Assembly: GCA_002684315.1 (NCBI GenBank)
Contig: NYVB01000043.1
Span: 1 to 7,706, forward strand
Direction: 5' to 3'
Origin: Planctomycetaceae bacterium
GTDB taxonomy: Bacteria > Planctomycetota > Phycisphaerae > Phycisphaerales > SM1A02
DNA length: 7,706 bases
This document shows, piece by piece, positions 1 to 6,522 of the stretch. The stretch's first letter is position 1; every line of letters begins with the position of its first letter. A program made the translations under genes and the position numbers. The notes under the pieces were generated by a model. The model saw nothing but the letters and a program-made list of their open reading frames with translations. It had not been told where the DNA came from and ran no database searches.

Positions 1-236
1 GCCGCGACCAGCGCATCGGGTGAGACACCATCCGCCGACACGCGAGCGCTCGAATCCGCCAGGCTGACCGAGGCATCGACCACGCCATCGACGGATTGCA
101 ATGCCTTCTCGACATGTCCGACGCAGGAAGAGCAGTGCATCCCGTCGATTGAAAGCCGAAGGGTCGCTTCATTCCCGGTGGGTTGTGGTTTCGTCTCGCT
201 CAATCGGTCACCATCACGGTATCCTGCCATCAGCAT
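1..236 (-). CDS. HMA-domain protein, probable N-terminus of a heavy-metal (copper-type) P-type ATPase; partial
   Basis: This is a 5' partial gene that runs off the left edge; 78 codons are visible. Seen: reading leftward from the ATG at 236-234, the protein begins MLMAGYRDGDRLSE and residues 32-38 read GMHCSSC, the canonical GMxCxxC metal-binding loop of the HMA fold. It continues VGHVEKAL, then a GV..A.V.LA stretch (residues 51-60), the usual HMA pattern. The two cysteines (35 and 38) would bind a soft metal ion, most often Cu(I). Known: such domains occur at the N-terminus of CopA-type P1B-ATPases or as free CopZ-type chaperones. The LA...A.V ending resembles the ATPase version, and the frame is still open at the edge, so I favour an ATPase; only sequence to the left would settle it. 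The start is uncertain: a second ATG lies at 230-228, and a GAAGG sits 12 bases before the first ATG. It is divergent from pgm. Confidence 0.72.
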   Translation of the reverse strand, partial: MLMAGYRDGDRLSETKPQPTGNEATLRLSIDGMHCSSCVGHVEKALQSVDGVVDASVSLADSSARVSADGVSPDALVA

Positions 237-241
237 CCGAA

Positions 242-256
242 TTCGAAGCCTTCAAT
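242..256. repeat. Short imperfect inverted repeat between divergent start codons
   Basis: TTCGAAG and CTTCAAT flank a single C and match as inverted arms at five of seven positions. It lies in the 43-base gap between the HMA-protein gene and pgm, upstream of both starts, so it could be a regulator site. It matches no operator I recognise and could be chance. Confidence 0.2.
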
Positions 257-279
257 CACACAGGACAAGCATATCCACC

Positions 280-1920
280 ATGGCCATTCATGAACTCGCC
301 GGACGCCCCGCTCCCGTTGAAATGCTGATTGACGTTCCCCAGCTGCTGCAGGCCTATGAGTCGCAGCGCCCGGATTGCGGAATCGCCGCTCAGCGGGTGG
401 TCTTCGGAACCAGCGGCCACCGGGGCACGCCGGGTAAATCGACGTTCACCCGAGCGCACATCCTCGCGATCACGCAGGCGATCTGTGATTTTCGCCGGGC
501 ACAGAACATAGATGGACCTGTGCTCATGGCGATGGACACCCATGCACTCTCCGAGGCCGCGCACGAGACCGCGCTTGAAGTGCTCCTGGGAAACGATGTC
601 GACGTGCAGATCCAGCAGGACCGACGACCCACGCCGACGCCGGTGCTTTCGCATGCGATTCTCGAATACAACGCAGGGCGCGAGAGCGGCCACGCCGACG
701 GCATCATCATCACGCCTTCACACAACCCGCCGGAAGATGGCGGGTTCAAATACAACGGGACCGATGGCGGACCCGCGAACACCACCGCCACCACCTGGAT
801 CGAACATCGAGCGAACGAGATTCTTGAAGATGACAATCACCAGGTGCGACTGACCGCCCAGATCGCCGGTTCGGACAAGGTTGATGAAGTCGATTTTCAC
901 CATGGATACATCGAACGACTCGGCGAGATCCTCGACATGGAAGCGATCCGAAACGCCGGCGTGCGCATCGGCGTCGATCCGCTCGGTGGCGCCTCGCTTC
1001 CGCTGTGGGCCCCAATCGCGGAACGCTGGCAGCTTGATCTCACGGTCCTCAACGATGCACTCGACCCGACGTTCGGATTCATGCACGTCGATGGTGACGG
1101 CAAGATCAGAATGGACTGCTCCAGCGCCCATGCCATGGCGGGCATGCTTGCGATCAAGAACGACTACGACGTCTCGTTTGGAAACGACCCCGACGCCGAT
1201 CGACACGGGGTGGTGGTGCCGGGACGCGGCCTGCTCAATCCCAACCACTATCTGGCGGTCGCGATCGGACACCTGATCGAAACCCGCACCGACTGGCCCG
1301 CCGGAATCGATGTCGGCAAGACGATCGTGACCAGCGGAATGGTCGATCGAGTCCTCGCCCGACGTGGGAGAACGCCCTGGGAGGTTCCGGTCGGGTTCAA
1401 ATGGTTCTCAGGCGGACTCTTCGACGGGTCTCTGTGCTTCGGGGGCGAGGAGAGCGCGGGTGCCTCCTTCCTTCGCTTCGATGGAAGGCCCTGGTCCACG
1501 GACAAGGACGGTCTGGTGATGTGCCTGCTCGCCGCCGAGATCACCGCGACCACCGGCAAGGATCCCGGCCAGCATTACGACGAACTCGAAAACGAGTTCG
1601 GCGCGCCGGTCTACCGACGGATCAATGCAAACGCCTCGTTCGAGGAGAAGTCACGACTCAAGAAACTTTCACCCGACGATGTCACCGCGGACACCCTCGC
1701 GGGCGAGACCATCACTTCAAAGATGGTGGCGGCTCCGGGGAACGAAGCTCCCATCGGTGGCTTGAAGGTCACGACGGAACACGGCTGGTTCGCCGCTCGT
1801 CCCAGTGGCACCGAAGACATCTACAAGATCTACGCCGAGAGCTTTCGAGATGAAGCGCACGTCGAGACGATCCTCTCCGAAGCGCAGTCGATCGTGGACG
1901 ATGCACTCGCGGGCGGATGA
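280..1920 (+). CDS. pgm: Phosphoglucomutase (alpha-D-glucose phosphate-specific), E. coli Pgm type
   Basis: Interconverts glucose 1-phosphate and glucose 6-phosphate in the cytoplasm (EC 5.4.2.2), linking glycolysis to glycogen and nucleotide-sugar synthesis. Seen, in 546-residue numbering: substrate-binding start FGTSGHRG (42-49); phosphoserine loop TPSHNP (145-150) with catalytic Ser147; Mg-binding loop DPDADR (303-308); sugar-binding GEESAG (389-394); and phosphate-binding RPSGTED (507-513). All four domains of the phosphohexomutase fold are therefore present and no key residue is missing. I chose the ATG at 280 because the protein then starts MAIHELAGRPAP, matching the E. coli Pgm start MAIHNRAGQPA as I recall it, and the length equals that protein's 546 residues. 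The same frame is open back to an ATG at 178, but that start would overlap the divergent gene. The ribosome-binding site is weak (AGGA, 14 bases upstream). It converges with the metallophosphoesterase gene, with 6 bases between. Confidence 0.97.
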   Translation: MAIHELAGRPAPVEMLIDVPQLLQAYESQRPDCGIAAQRVVFGTSGHRGTPGKSTFTRAHILAITQAICDFRRAQNIDGPVLMAMDTHALSEAAHETALEVLLGNDVDVQIQQDRRPTPTPVLSHAILEYNAGRESGHADGIIITPSHNPPEDGGFKYNGTDGGPANTTATTWIEHRANEILEDDNHQVRLTAQIAGSDKVDEVDFHHGYIERLGEILDMEAIRNAGVRIGVDPLGGASLPLWAPIAERWQLDLTVLNDALDPTFGFMHVDGDGKIRMDCSSAHAMAGMLAIKNDYDVSFGNDPDADRHGVVVPGRGLLNPNHYLAVAIGHLIETRTDWPAGIDVGKTIVTSGMVDRVLARRGRTPWEVPVGFKWFSGGLFDGSLCFGGEESAGASFLRFDGRPWSTDKDGLVMCLLAAEITATTGKDPGQHYDELENEFGAPVYRRINANASFEEKSRLKKLSPDDVTADTLAGETITSKMVAAPGNEAPIGGLKVTTEHGWFAARPSGTEDIYKIYAESFRDEAHVETILSEAQSIVDDALAGG

Positions 1921-1926
1921 ACCGAG

Positions 1927-2904
1927 TCAGGTCGTCGCGGGCTTCCAACCATAATCGACCAGCGTGTTGGTCGCGGAGCCGTCGTCGAAGAGATCGATGA
2001 TGGCGTAGGCCGGCGGGAATTCCGCACGGTCTCCATCCCACCAGGACCCGCAGACCGCATGGTTGCAGGCGTAGGTGACACCCAGATACTCGACGGAATC
2101 GGCGAGATGGATGTGCCCCGAGACGCAGAGTCTGACGTTCGGGTGGGTGTGGAAGAGATCCTTGATTCTTCGCGCATCGATGTGCATCCAGGACCCCGGA
2201 ATCACCCAGTCCCCGCTCTTCTCGTTCTCACCATCGAACATCGTGCAGGCGGAGACGATCGGCATGTGACTGGCGACCATGACCGGTGTGTCCCGCGGCG
2301 TGGCCTTCAATGTGTCCGACAACCACTGGAACTGCGCATCGTCCAGCCGTGCGGTGTAGAGCCCGCCCTCGACGGGGTGCGTCGAATCGAGCACGATGAT
2401 CCGCCAGCCCGCGCGGTCGATCGCCTGATACGGCCGTGGCATGCCGAAGACATCGGCCGCCCATTTCTTGCCGTAGTCCGATTCGGATCCAGTGGCACCG
2501 GACTTGTCCTTGTTCCAACCCCAGACATCATGGTTTCCGATGACGTTGATGACCGGAAGCGAGCATTCCTTCTTCATCACCGAATTCCAGAGGGCGAAGA
2601 GTTCGGTGGAACGATCTCGGCCTTCGGACATGACGTCCATGACCTGGTCACCGCCGTTGAGGATCACGTCGGGATGATGATGTTCCTGCGCATGCGAGAG
2701 GGCCGCGGCGAACCCCTGCGCCGCCCGCTTCTCCGGCTGGACGTGCACGTCGCAGAAATGGGCCAGTCTGAGCACGCGTTTCGGAGGCATCGGGATCGCG
2801 ACCGTCGATTCCTGCGCCGAAACGACGGAAAGACCGAGCGGCACGGCCGGAATGGCCGCCGCGAGAAAGTGACGACGTTCGATGCGGCGTGTCTTTTCGT
2901 TCAT
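1927..2904 (-). CDS. Tat-exported calcineurin-like metallophosphoesterase
   Basis: A 325-residue phosphoesterase with a probable twin-arginine export signal: RRHFL at residues 10-14 is followed by a hydrophobic stretch (about 15-29) ending near VSAQES, so the enzyme probably acts outside the cytoplasm. Seen, in order: the metal ligands of the PF00149 fold, DVH (D52, H54), GGD (D86), GNHD (123-126, N124/H125), a histidine in ASHMP (H213), and GHIH (263-266). The dinuclear metal site is therefore complete. The C-terminal third, with the VEYLGVTYACN and GSWWDGD segments, resembles secreted planctomycete members of the family. The substrate (phosphomonoester, phosphodiester or cyclic nucleotide) cannot be read from sequence. 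It is the last gene of the minus-strand series, 46 bases after the DUF481 gene. Its ATG has only a weak ribosome-binding site. The family call is firm; biochemical role unknown. Confidence 0.92.
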   Translation of the reverse strand: MNEKTRRIERRHFLAAAIPAVPLGLSVVSAQESTVAIPMPPKRVLRLAHFCDVHVQPEKRAAQGFAAALSHAQEHHHPDVILNGGDQVMDVMSEGRDRSTELFALWNSVMKKECSLPVINVIGNHDVWGWNKDKSGATGSESDYGKKWAADVFGMPRPYQAIDRAGWRIIVLDSTHPVEGGLYTARLDDAQFQWLSDTLKATPRDTPVMVASHMPIVSACTMFDGENEKSGDWVIPGSWMHIDARRIKDLFHTHPNVRLCVSGHIHLADSVEYLGVTYACNHAVCGSWWDGDRAEFPPAYAIIDLFDDGSATNTLVDYGWKPATT

Positions 2905-2950
2905 GACACCACGATAATTCGAAGGCGCCTCGAGTACGAATCAAATTCAC

Positions 2951-3928
2951 TCAGAAAGTGTATCCCAGACCGAGAACGAGCTTCAGGTCGTTGCCATTTT
3001 CACCGACGCCGGGATCGGAGTCATAGATGTTGAGGAATGACACGTTGAAGGTCAGCGGTGAATCCTTCATCAACTGAGTCTTGTAGACCGCTGACACCGT
3101 CAGAAGGTAATCCTGAAAGTCACTGACATTGGGTGCGAACTTGATCGCGCCGGTGAGGGAGGATCGGTCATCGATCGTCCAGCTCGAATTGACTTCGAAC
3201 AGCAGCTGGGTCGTGAAACCATCGTTTCCCTCGTACTGCCAGGTGCCACCACCACCCAAACGAAGATCGACGGTGAGGTTCTCGGTTCGCTCGAGGGCGT
3301 ATCCGATGCCTGCATAGGGGCTGACTCGTTGTTCCCAGTTTTCGAACTGATCCCACTGATACGTACCCTGTGCGAAATAGCTCCAGGGAAGCTGGCCGTT
3401 CTCATCGAACATGATCCAAGTCTGGTCGATGTTCGCGATCAAGTCATTGTCGGTGACTTCTTCCTCGTCCTCTGAGTAGAAGTACTGCGCTGACATCGTC
3501 AGAACGGTCTCCTTGGTCTCACGCCTTGCGGAAGCACCGAGATTCAGAGTGAGGTTCGTCGATGAATTGTCGCTGTAGGTCAGACCAAGATTGACCGATC
3601 CACTCCAGGGGCTCTTGGCCTTTTCGGCGGCAGCGACGGCGTCCGCGGCGGCCTTCTTCTTCGCCTCGGCCTCTTCATCGGAGCCGGAGAGCATCGTGAT
3701 GTCGTCGATCTGATCGCGCTCGAGCGTGACCGTTCCGAAGACCGGAGAGACCACGGTGATCTCATCCTTGCCGTCATCGGTGAGTTCACCCTGGACACGA
3801 TCTCCATTCTTCAAGGCGACGACCGCTTCGTTCGATGCGGGCTTGGCGTCTTGTGAAAAGACCGATCCTGTCTGCAGAGTGATGGATGCGAACAGAAAAG
3901 CGACGATGAATGATGGTGCAAGACGCAT
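2951..3928 (-). CDS. DUF481 (YdiY-type) outer-membrane beta-barrel protein
   Basis: A 325-residue secreted protein. Seen: an N-terminal signal peptide (MRLAPSFIVAFLF..., likely cleaved near VFS|QDA, residue 25); a small N-terminal module with LKNGDRVQGEL (39-49) followed by VVSPVFGTVTLERDQI (59-74); a charged Ala/Lys/Glu linker (about 84-105, likely helical); and from about 108 to the end a run of alternating amphipathic strands rich in Tyr, Trp, Thr and Asn. The final residues LGLGYTF end in phenylalanine, the usual outer-membrane barrel signature. Known: DUF481 proteins (E. coli YdiY) are predicted outer-membrane barrels of unknown function, and the NGDR...G module often precedes them in Planctomycetota. 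The ATG at 3928 is chosen over one at 4021 because it has GGAGG five bases upstream and gives a proper signal peptide. It may carry its own promoter. Confidence 0.88.
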   Translation of the reverse strand: MRLAPSFIVAFLFASITLQTGSVFSQDAKPASNEAVVALKNGDRVQGELTDDGKDEITVVSPVFGTVTLERDQIDDITMLSGSDEEAEAKKKAAADAVAAAEKAKSPWSGSVNLGLTYSDNSSTNLTLNLGASARRETKETVLTMSAQYFYSEDEEEVTDNDLIANIDQTWIMFDENGQLPWSYFAQGTYQWDQFENWEQRVSPYAGIGYALERTENLTVDLRLGGGGTWQYEGNDGFTTQLLFEVNSSWTIDDRSSLTGAIKFAPNVSDFQDYLLTVSAVYKTQLMKDSPLTFNVSFLNIYDSDPGVGENGNDLKLVLGLGYTF

Positions 3929-3933
3929 GATGA

Positions 3934-3938
3934 CCTCC
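3934..3938 (-). promoter_or_regulatory. Ribosome-binding site of the DUF481 gene
   Basis: GGAGG on the minus strand lies five bases before the ATG at 3928-3926. It is the strongest Shine-Dalgarno match in the window and decides the start against the ATG at 4021. Confidence 0.8.
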
Positions 3939-3957
3939 GGAAGAATAGTGGTGGCGA

Positions 3958-3963
3958 ATGATA
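3958..3963 (-). promoter_or_regulatory. Possible -10 element upstream of the DUF481 gene
   Basis: TATCAT on the minus strand resembles the sigma-70 -10 consensus and sits about 30 bases before the start codon, a reasonable leader length. The bases 17 upstream (TGACCC) are a poor -35, so this is a weak proposal. The 114-base gap between the small-peptide gene and the DUF481 gene makes an independent promoter plausible. Confidence 0.25.
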
Positions 3964-4015
3964 ACACTCGTTCGCAGCTCGGGTCACTGGATGCGGTTGG
4001 AAAGATGTGAGATTG

Positions 4016-4034
4016 GATCAAGCGGCGCTCGACC
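4016..4034 (-). terminator. Possible hairpin after the small-peptide gene
   Basis: On the minus strand GGTCGAGC, loop GCC, then GCTTGATC can form an eight-base-pair stem including two G-U pairs, eight bases after the stop codon at 4043. No T-run follows, so it is not a classical intrinsic terminator; it could be a 3'-end stabiliser or chance. Confidence 0.22.
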
Positions 4035-4042
4035 GACGTGGG

Positions 4043-4210
4043 TCAGGAGGACTGCGAGGCATCGCTCTCGGATGCATCCTCGTCTTCGGGCACTTCTTCG
4101 ATGCTGTTCCACAGGACCCAACCGAAGAAAGTGGCGACAAGGCCGCCAAGGACACCTGCGGTCGTACCGAGGATGACGAGCATCATGAAGGATGTGTTGG
4201 TTTCGTCCAC
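4043..4210 (-). CDS. Small single-pass membrane protein with acidic C-terminal tail (hypothetical)
   Basis: A 55-residue protein I do not recognise. Seen: it starts VDETNTSF with a GTG (4210-4208, read as Met) preceded six bases upstream by GGAGAG, and ends at TGA (4045-4043). Residues 8-34 are an uninterrupted hydrophobic stretch, one transmembrane helix, containing a GxxxGxxxG glycine zipper (G15, G19, G23) and ending in WVLW. The tail (35-55) has eight acidic residues and five serines. The protein contains no lysine or arginine at all. Inferred: a small membrane peptide, perhaps an oligomerising accessory or regulatory subunit of a membrane complex. It lies 101 bases downstream of the transporter gene on the same strand and has a possible promoter of its own. 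No in-frame ATG or GTG with a ribosome-binding site lies just upstream. It is likely to be missed by gene finders because of its size and GTG start. Confidence 0.7.
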   Translation of the reverse strand: MDETNTSFMMLVILGTTAGVLGGLVATFFGWVLWNSIEEVPEDEDASESDASQSS

Positions 4211-4216
4211 GTGAGT

Positions 4217-4222
4217 CTCTCC
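4217..4222 (-). promoter_or_regulatory. Ribosome-binding site of the small-peptide gene
   Basis: GGAGAG on the minus strand, six bases before the GTG at 4210-4208. It supports translation of the 55-residue peptide and fixes its start at GTG, ahead of the internal ATG codons at residues 9 and 10. Confidence 0.6.
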
Positions 4223-4243
4223 AGAATCAATGCTGAGGCGAAC

Positions 4244-4273
4244 ATACTATCGACTGGCGAAGCAGAGTTCCAA
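4244..4273 (-). promoter_or_regulatory. Possible sigma-70-type promoter for the small-peptide gene
   Basis: On the minus strand TTGGAA (4273-4268) and TAGTAT (4249-4244) are separated by 18 bases; each matches the -35 or -10 consensus at four of six positions. It lies in the 101-base gap after the transporter gene, and transcription would begin roughly 25 to 30 bases before the GTG start. Chance matches of this quality are common. Confidence 0.3.
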
Positions 4274-4311
4274 GATTTTACCCCCGTGATACCGCAAACC
4301 AGCCCAAATGG

Positions 4312-5733
4312 TCAGATCAAGACGGTGCAGATGACGGCAATCACGAGGGCTCCGATCACATTCAGCCCCAGGCCCTCGAGATTCATGCGCCGCATGGGAA
4401 TGCGCCCGGTTCCGTAGACAGCGGCATTCGGGGCGGTGGCAACGGGCATCATGAAGGCACAAGAGGCACTCATCGCCGCTGGAATCATCAATTTGGCTGG
4501 ATCGATTCCCGCTGAAACGGCGGCACTGGCCATGATCGGCATCAAAAGCAGAGTGATCGCGGTATTGCTGGTGACCTCCGTCAGGAAGGTCACCGCGAGG
4601 CAGATCACCAGAATCATGACGAACTCGGGCAGGAGCGTCACATCGATCAGCTGACTCGCCAGCAGATCACTCAATCCGGAGGTCTTGAACCCCTGAGCCA
4701 GGGCGATGCCGCCTCCGAAGAGCAGGAGGATCCCCCAGGGAATGGAGGATGCTGATTTCCAGTCGAGAAGCTTCTCGCCTCGCCCATCGGGAATGATGAA
4801 CATGACCACCACCATCAAGGCAGCGACACTGGAATCTCCGATGCCCTTGGGCACGCCGATCAGTGCGGACCAGCCACCTTCGGGCGTGGAACGGAAGATC
4901 CAGAGACAGGCGGTGATGGTGAAGACCACCAGCACCCGGACCTGCGCACTGGTCCAGGGCGAGCGGCCCGGCAGGACGATTGAAATGCCACCCGAAAGGC
5001 CGCGGGTGAGCCACCACCAGGTCAACGGGAGAAGGACCGCCACCACGGGAATGCCGAGGGTCATCCATCGCGCGAAGGACCACGGCGCGATGGGATCCTC
5101 GGCGGTCGAGTTGGGAAGCACCAGCTCATCGAATGCGGCCATGAACGCGATGTTCGGAGGTGTTCCGATGGGTGTCCCGATGCCGCCGATGTTGGCTGCG
5201 AAAGCGATCCCGAGCAGAAGCGGAACCGCGAAACGCTTGTCATCGAGGACCGCAAGGATGGCAAGCGCGACGGGAAGCATGGCGAGGGTGGTCGCGGTGT
5301 TGCTGACCCACATGGAGATGACTGCGGTGGCAAGCATCACGCCGAAGATCAGACGACGCGGACTGTCGGCCCCCACCACGCGGATGATGACCAACGCGAC
5401 CTTTTCGTGGGCTCCCGATTTCTCCATCGCCTTCGACAGCATGAAACCACCCATGAGCAGCAGGATCAGGTAGTGGCCGTAGGCATTGGCGACGACCTTG
5501 TGGTCGAGCACGCCGGTCAATGGCAGCAATGCCATTGGAATCAGGGACGTCGCGGGAATCGGAATCGCCTCGGTCACCCACCACGCGGCACAGAGCACCG
5601 TGATCGCCGCCGTCCAGCAGATCTCGGGGGAATGTCCCGCCAGGAACAGCGACCAGGCCACCAGCCCGGCGAGGGCGGGGCCCATGACGAGCATCACACG
5701 ACGAAAAAAGTTGTTCTCGACATCGAGATTCAC
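4312..5733 (-). CDS. DASS/SLC13-family sodium-coupled anion transporter
   Basis: A 473-residue inner-membrane carrier of the divalent anion:sodium symporter (DASS) family, which imports dicarboxylates such as succinate, or sulfate, with Na+. Seen: many hydrophobic segments across the length; the entry WWVTEAIPIPATSLIP (51-66); the first Ser-Asn-Thr motif in MWVSNTATTL (SNT at 144-146); IGTPPNIAFMA (189-199); the re-entrant segment WGILLLFGGGIALAQGF (333-349); and the second motif in EVTSNTAITLL (SNT at 389-391). The two SNT motifs, which bind substrate carboxylates and frame the sodium sites in VcINDY, are both intact, and the internal two-fold repeat is evident. A carboxylate is the likeliest substrate, but the exact anion cannot be told. 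The start is GTG (5733) with GAGAGGG ten bases upstream; an alternative is the ATG at residue 14, which has no ribosome-binding site. It lies 19 bases after the DUF1080 gene, so co-transcription is likely. Confidence 0.93.
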   Translation of the reverse strand: MNLDVENNFFRRVMLVMGPALAGLVAWSLFLAGHSPEICWTAAITVLCAAWWVTEAIPIPATSLIPMALLPLTGVLDHKVVANAYGHYLILLLMGGFMLSKAMEKSGAHEKVALVIIRVVGADSPRRLIFGVMLATAVISMWVSNTATTLAMLPVALAILAVLDDKRFAVPLLLGIAFAANIGGIGTPIGTPPNIAFMAAFDELVLPNSTAEDPIAPWSFARWMTLGIPVVAVLLPLTWWWLTRGLSGGISIVLPGRSPWTSAQVRVLVVFTITACLWIFRSTPEGGWSALIGVPKGIGDSSVAALMVVVMFIIPDGRGEKLLDWKSASSIPWGILLLFGGGIALAQGFKTSGLSDLLASQLIDVTLLPEFVMILVICLAVTFLTEVTSNTAITLLLMPIMASAAVSAGIDPAKLMIPAAMSASCAFMMPVATAPNAAVYGTGRIPMRRMNLEGLGLNVIGALVIAVICTVLI

Positions 5734-5743
5734 GGGACTGGAA

Positions 5744-5750
5744 CCCTCTC
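5744..5750 (-). promoter_or_regulatory. Ribosome-binding site of the transporter gene
   Basis: GAGAGGG on the minus strand, ten bases before GTG at 5733-5731. The spacing is slightly long, but no better site exists for the internal ATG at residue 14, so it supports the GTG start. Confidence 0.5.
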
Positions 5751-5752
5751 GA

Positions 5753-6490
5753 TCATTCGTGGCCGATGATGGGTTTCAATTCGAGTTTTCTGACTTCGAT
5801 CCAGACACCCTCGGATTGAAGACCGATCGGCCCGGCGAAGATCCCACACTCGGTCGCCACGTTCTGAACCAGACCGTTGACCTTCAATTCGAGGTGTTCA
5901 CCGTCGAGGGTGATGTCGTAGCGATTCCAATCACCCAGGGGATTCTCGTTGCTCGGCGCGATCTTCTTGGTTCGTCGTTCATTGGTCATCCGTGACTTGT
6001 CGGTCTTCATTGGAAACTTATCGATGTTCCAGATGTCGCCGGCGTTGCGTGAATGAAGCTGGGCTTCGATGCAACGTGGCCAGACCTTGTCCTCGCTGAT
6101 GATGCGCATCAGGATTCCGCTGTTGCCCCCGCCCTTGTTCTCATCGAACCGCCATTCGACCGCGAGGTGGTAGGACGTGAATTTCTTTTTGGTTCTGATG
6201 TATCCGATCGGCATGCCCTTGCTCTTGAGGAGACCGTCTTCGACGAAGAACGCAGCGGCAGGGTCGGTGGCGCCACCGATGAAGAACGCCGTCCAGTCAT
6301 CGAGATTCTCGCCATTGAAAAGCTGGATCGTCTCACCGTAGATCGGCCTGCGAGTCGCGGCAGGTGCGTCGGTGTCGGAAGGTGGTGCGACCTGATCGGT
6401 GGCGGGTGCGGTCGGTTTCGCATCCTGACCTCCCATGCCGAGAAGACCGAGGACCACACATGCCAGAACGATAGATGAGAGCTTCTTCAT
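5753..6490 (-). CDS. Secreted DUF1080 protein (3-keto-disaccharide hydrolase family)
   Basis: A 245-residue exported protein. Seen: a signal peptide (MKKLSSIVLACVVLGLLG, likely cleaved near residues 21-24); a Pro/Ala/Thr/Asp-rich spacer (25-47); then a full PF06439 domain starting ETIQLFNGENLDDW (53-66), with GNSGILMR (122-129), the CIEAQLH segment (140-146), GDIWNI (151-156), GDWNRYDITLDG (186-197), and the closing GPIGLQSEGVWIEVRKLEL (220-238). Known: this is a concanavalin-like beta-sandwich, vastly expanded in Planctomycetota; the family name comes from members that act on 3-keto sugars, but most are uncharacterised. No sugar 3-oxidoreductase gene is visible to supply such a substrate. 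A cysteine at 11 does not fit a good lipobox, so I do not call it a lipoprotein. It starts at ATG 6490 without a clear ribosome-binding site, 32 bases after the DUF1552 gene. Confidence 0.92.
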   Translation of the reverse strand: MKKLSSIVLACVVLGLLGMGGQDAKPTAPATDQVAPPSDTDAPAATRRPIYGETIQLFNGENLDDWTAFFIGGATDPAAAFFVEDGLLKSKGMPIGYIRTKKKFTSYHLAVEWRFDENKGGGNSGILMRIISEDKVWPRCIEAQLHSRNAGDIWNIDKFPMKTDKSRMTNERRTKKIAPSNENPLGDWNRYDITLDGEHLELKVNGLVQNVATECGIFAGPIGLQSEGVWIEVRKLELKPIIGHE

Positions 6491-6522
6491 GTCTGCAGGA
6501 TAACGCAGCCGATGCCGAGACG

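Noticed and set aside
178..279. Longer start for phosphoglucomutase at 178
   Set aside because: The extra 34 residues have no counterpart in the family as I recall it and would overlap the divergent HMA-protein gene; the ATG at 280 gives the family's usual start and length.
2919..2933. Near-palindrome TCGAAGGCGCCTCGA between the DUF481 and phosphoesterase genes
   Set aside because: One arm has a bulge, the loop would be only two bases, and no T-run follows in the minus direction, so it is not a convincing terminator.
2059..3033. Plus-strand open frame of 324 codons
   Set aside because: It is antisense to the metallophosphoesterase gene, which has a full set of metal-binding motifs. The plus-strand translation is Arg/His/Asp-rich without any motif.
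3929..4021. Longer start for the DUF481 gene at 4021
   Set aside because: The extra 31 residues spoil the signal peptide, and the ATG at 3928 has a strong GGAGG ribosome-binding site at the right distance.
4211..4311. Terminator or RNA element after the transporter gene
   Set aside because: Only four-base stems could be found and there is no stem followed by a T-run; the region looks like a leader for the small peptide.
4706..5473. Plus-strand open frame of 255 codons
   Set aside because: It is antisense to the DASS transporter; the translation is low-complexity Met/Pro/Ser/Arg, as expected from reading membrane-protein codons backwards.
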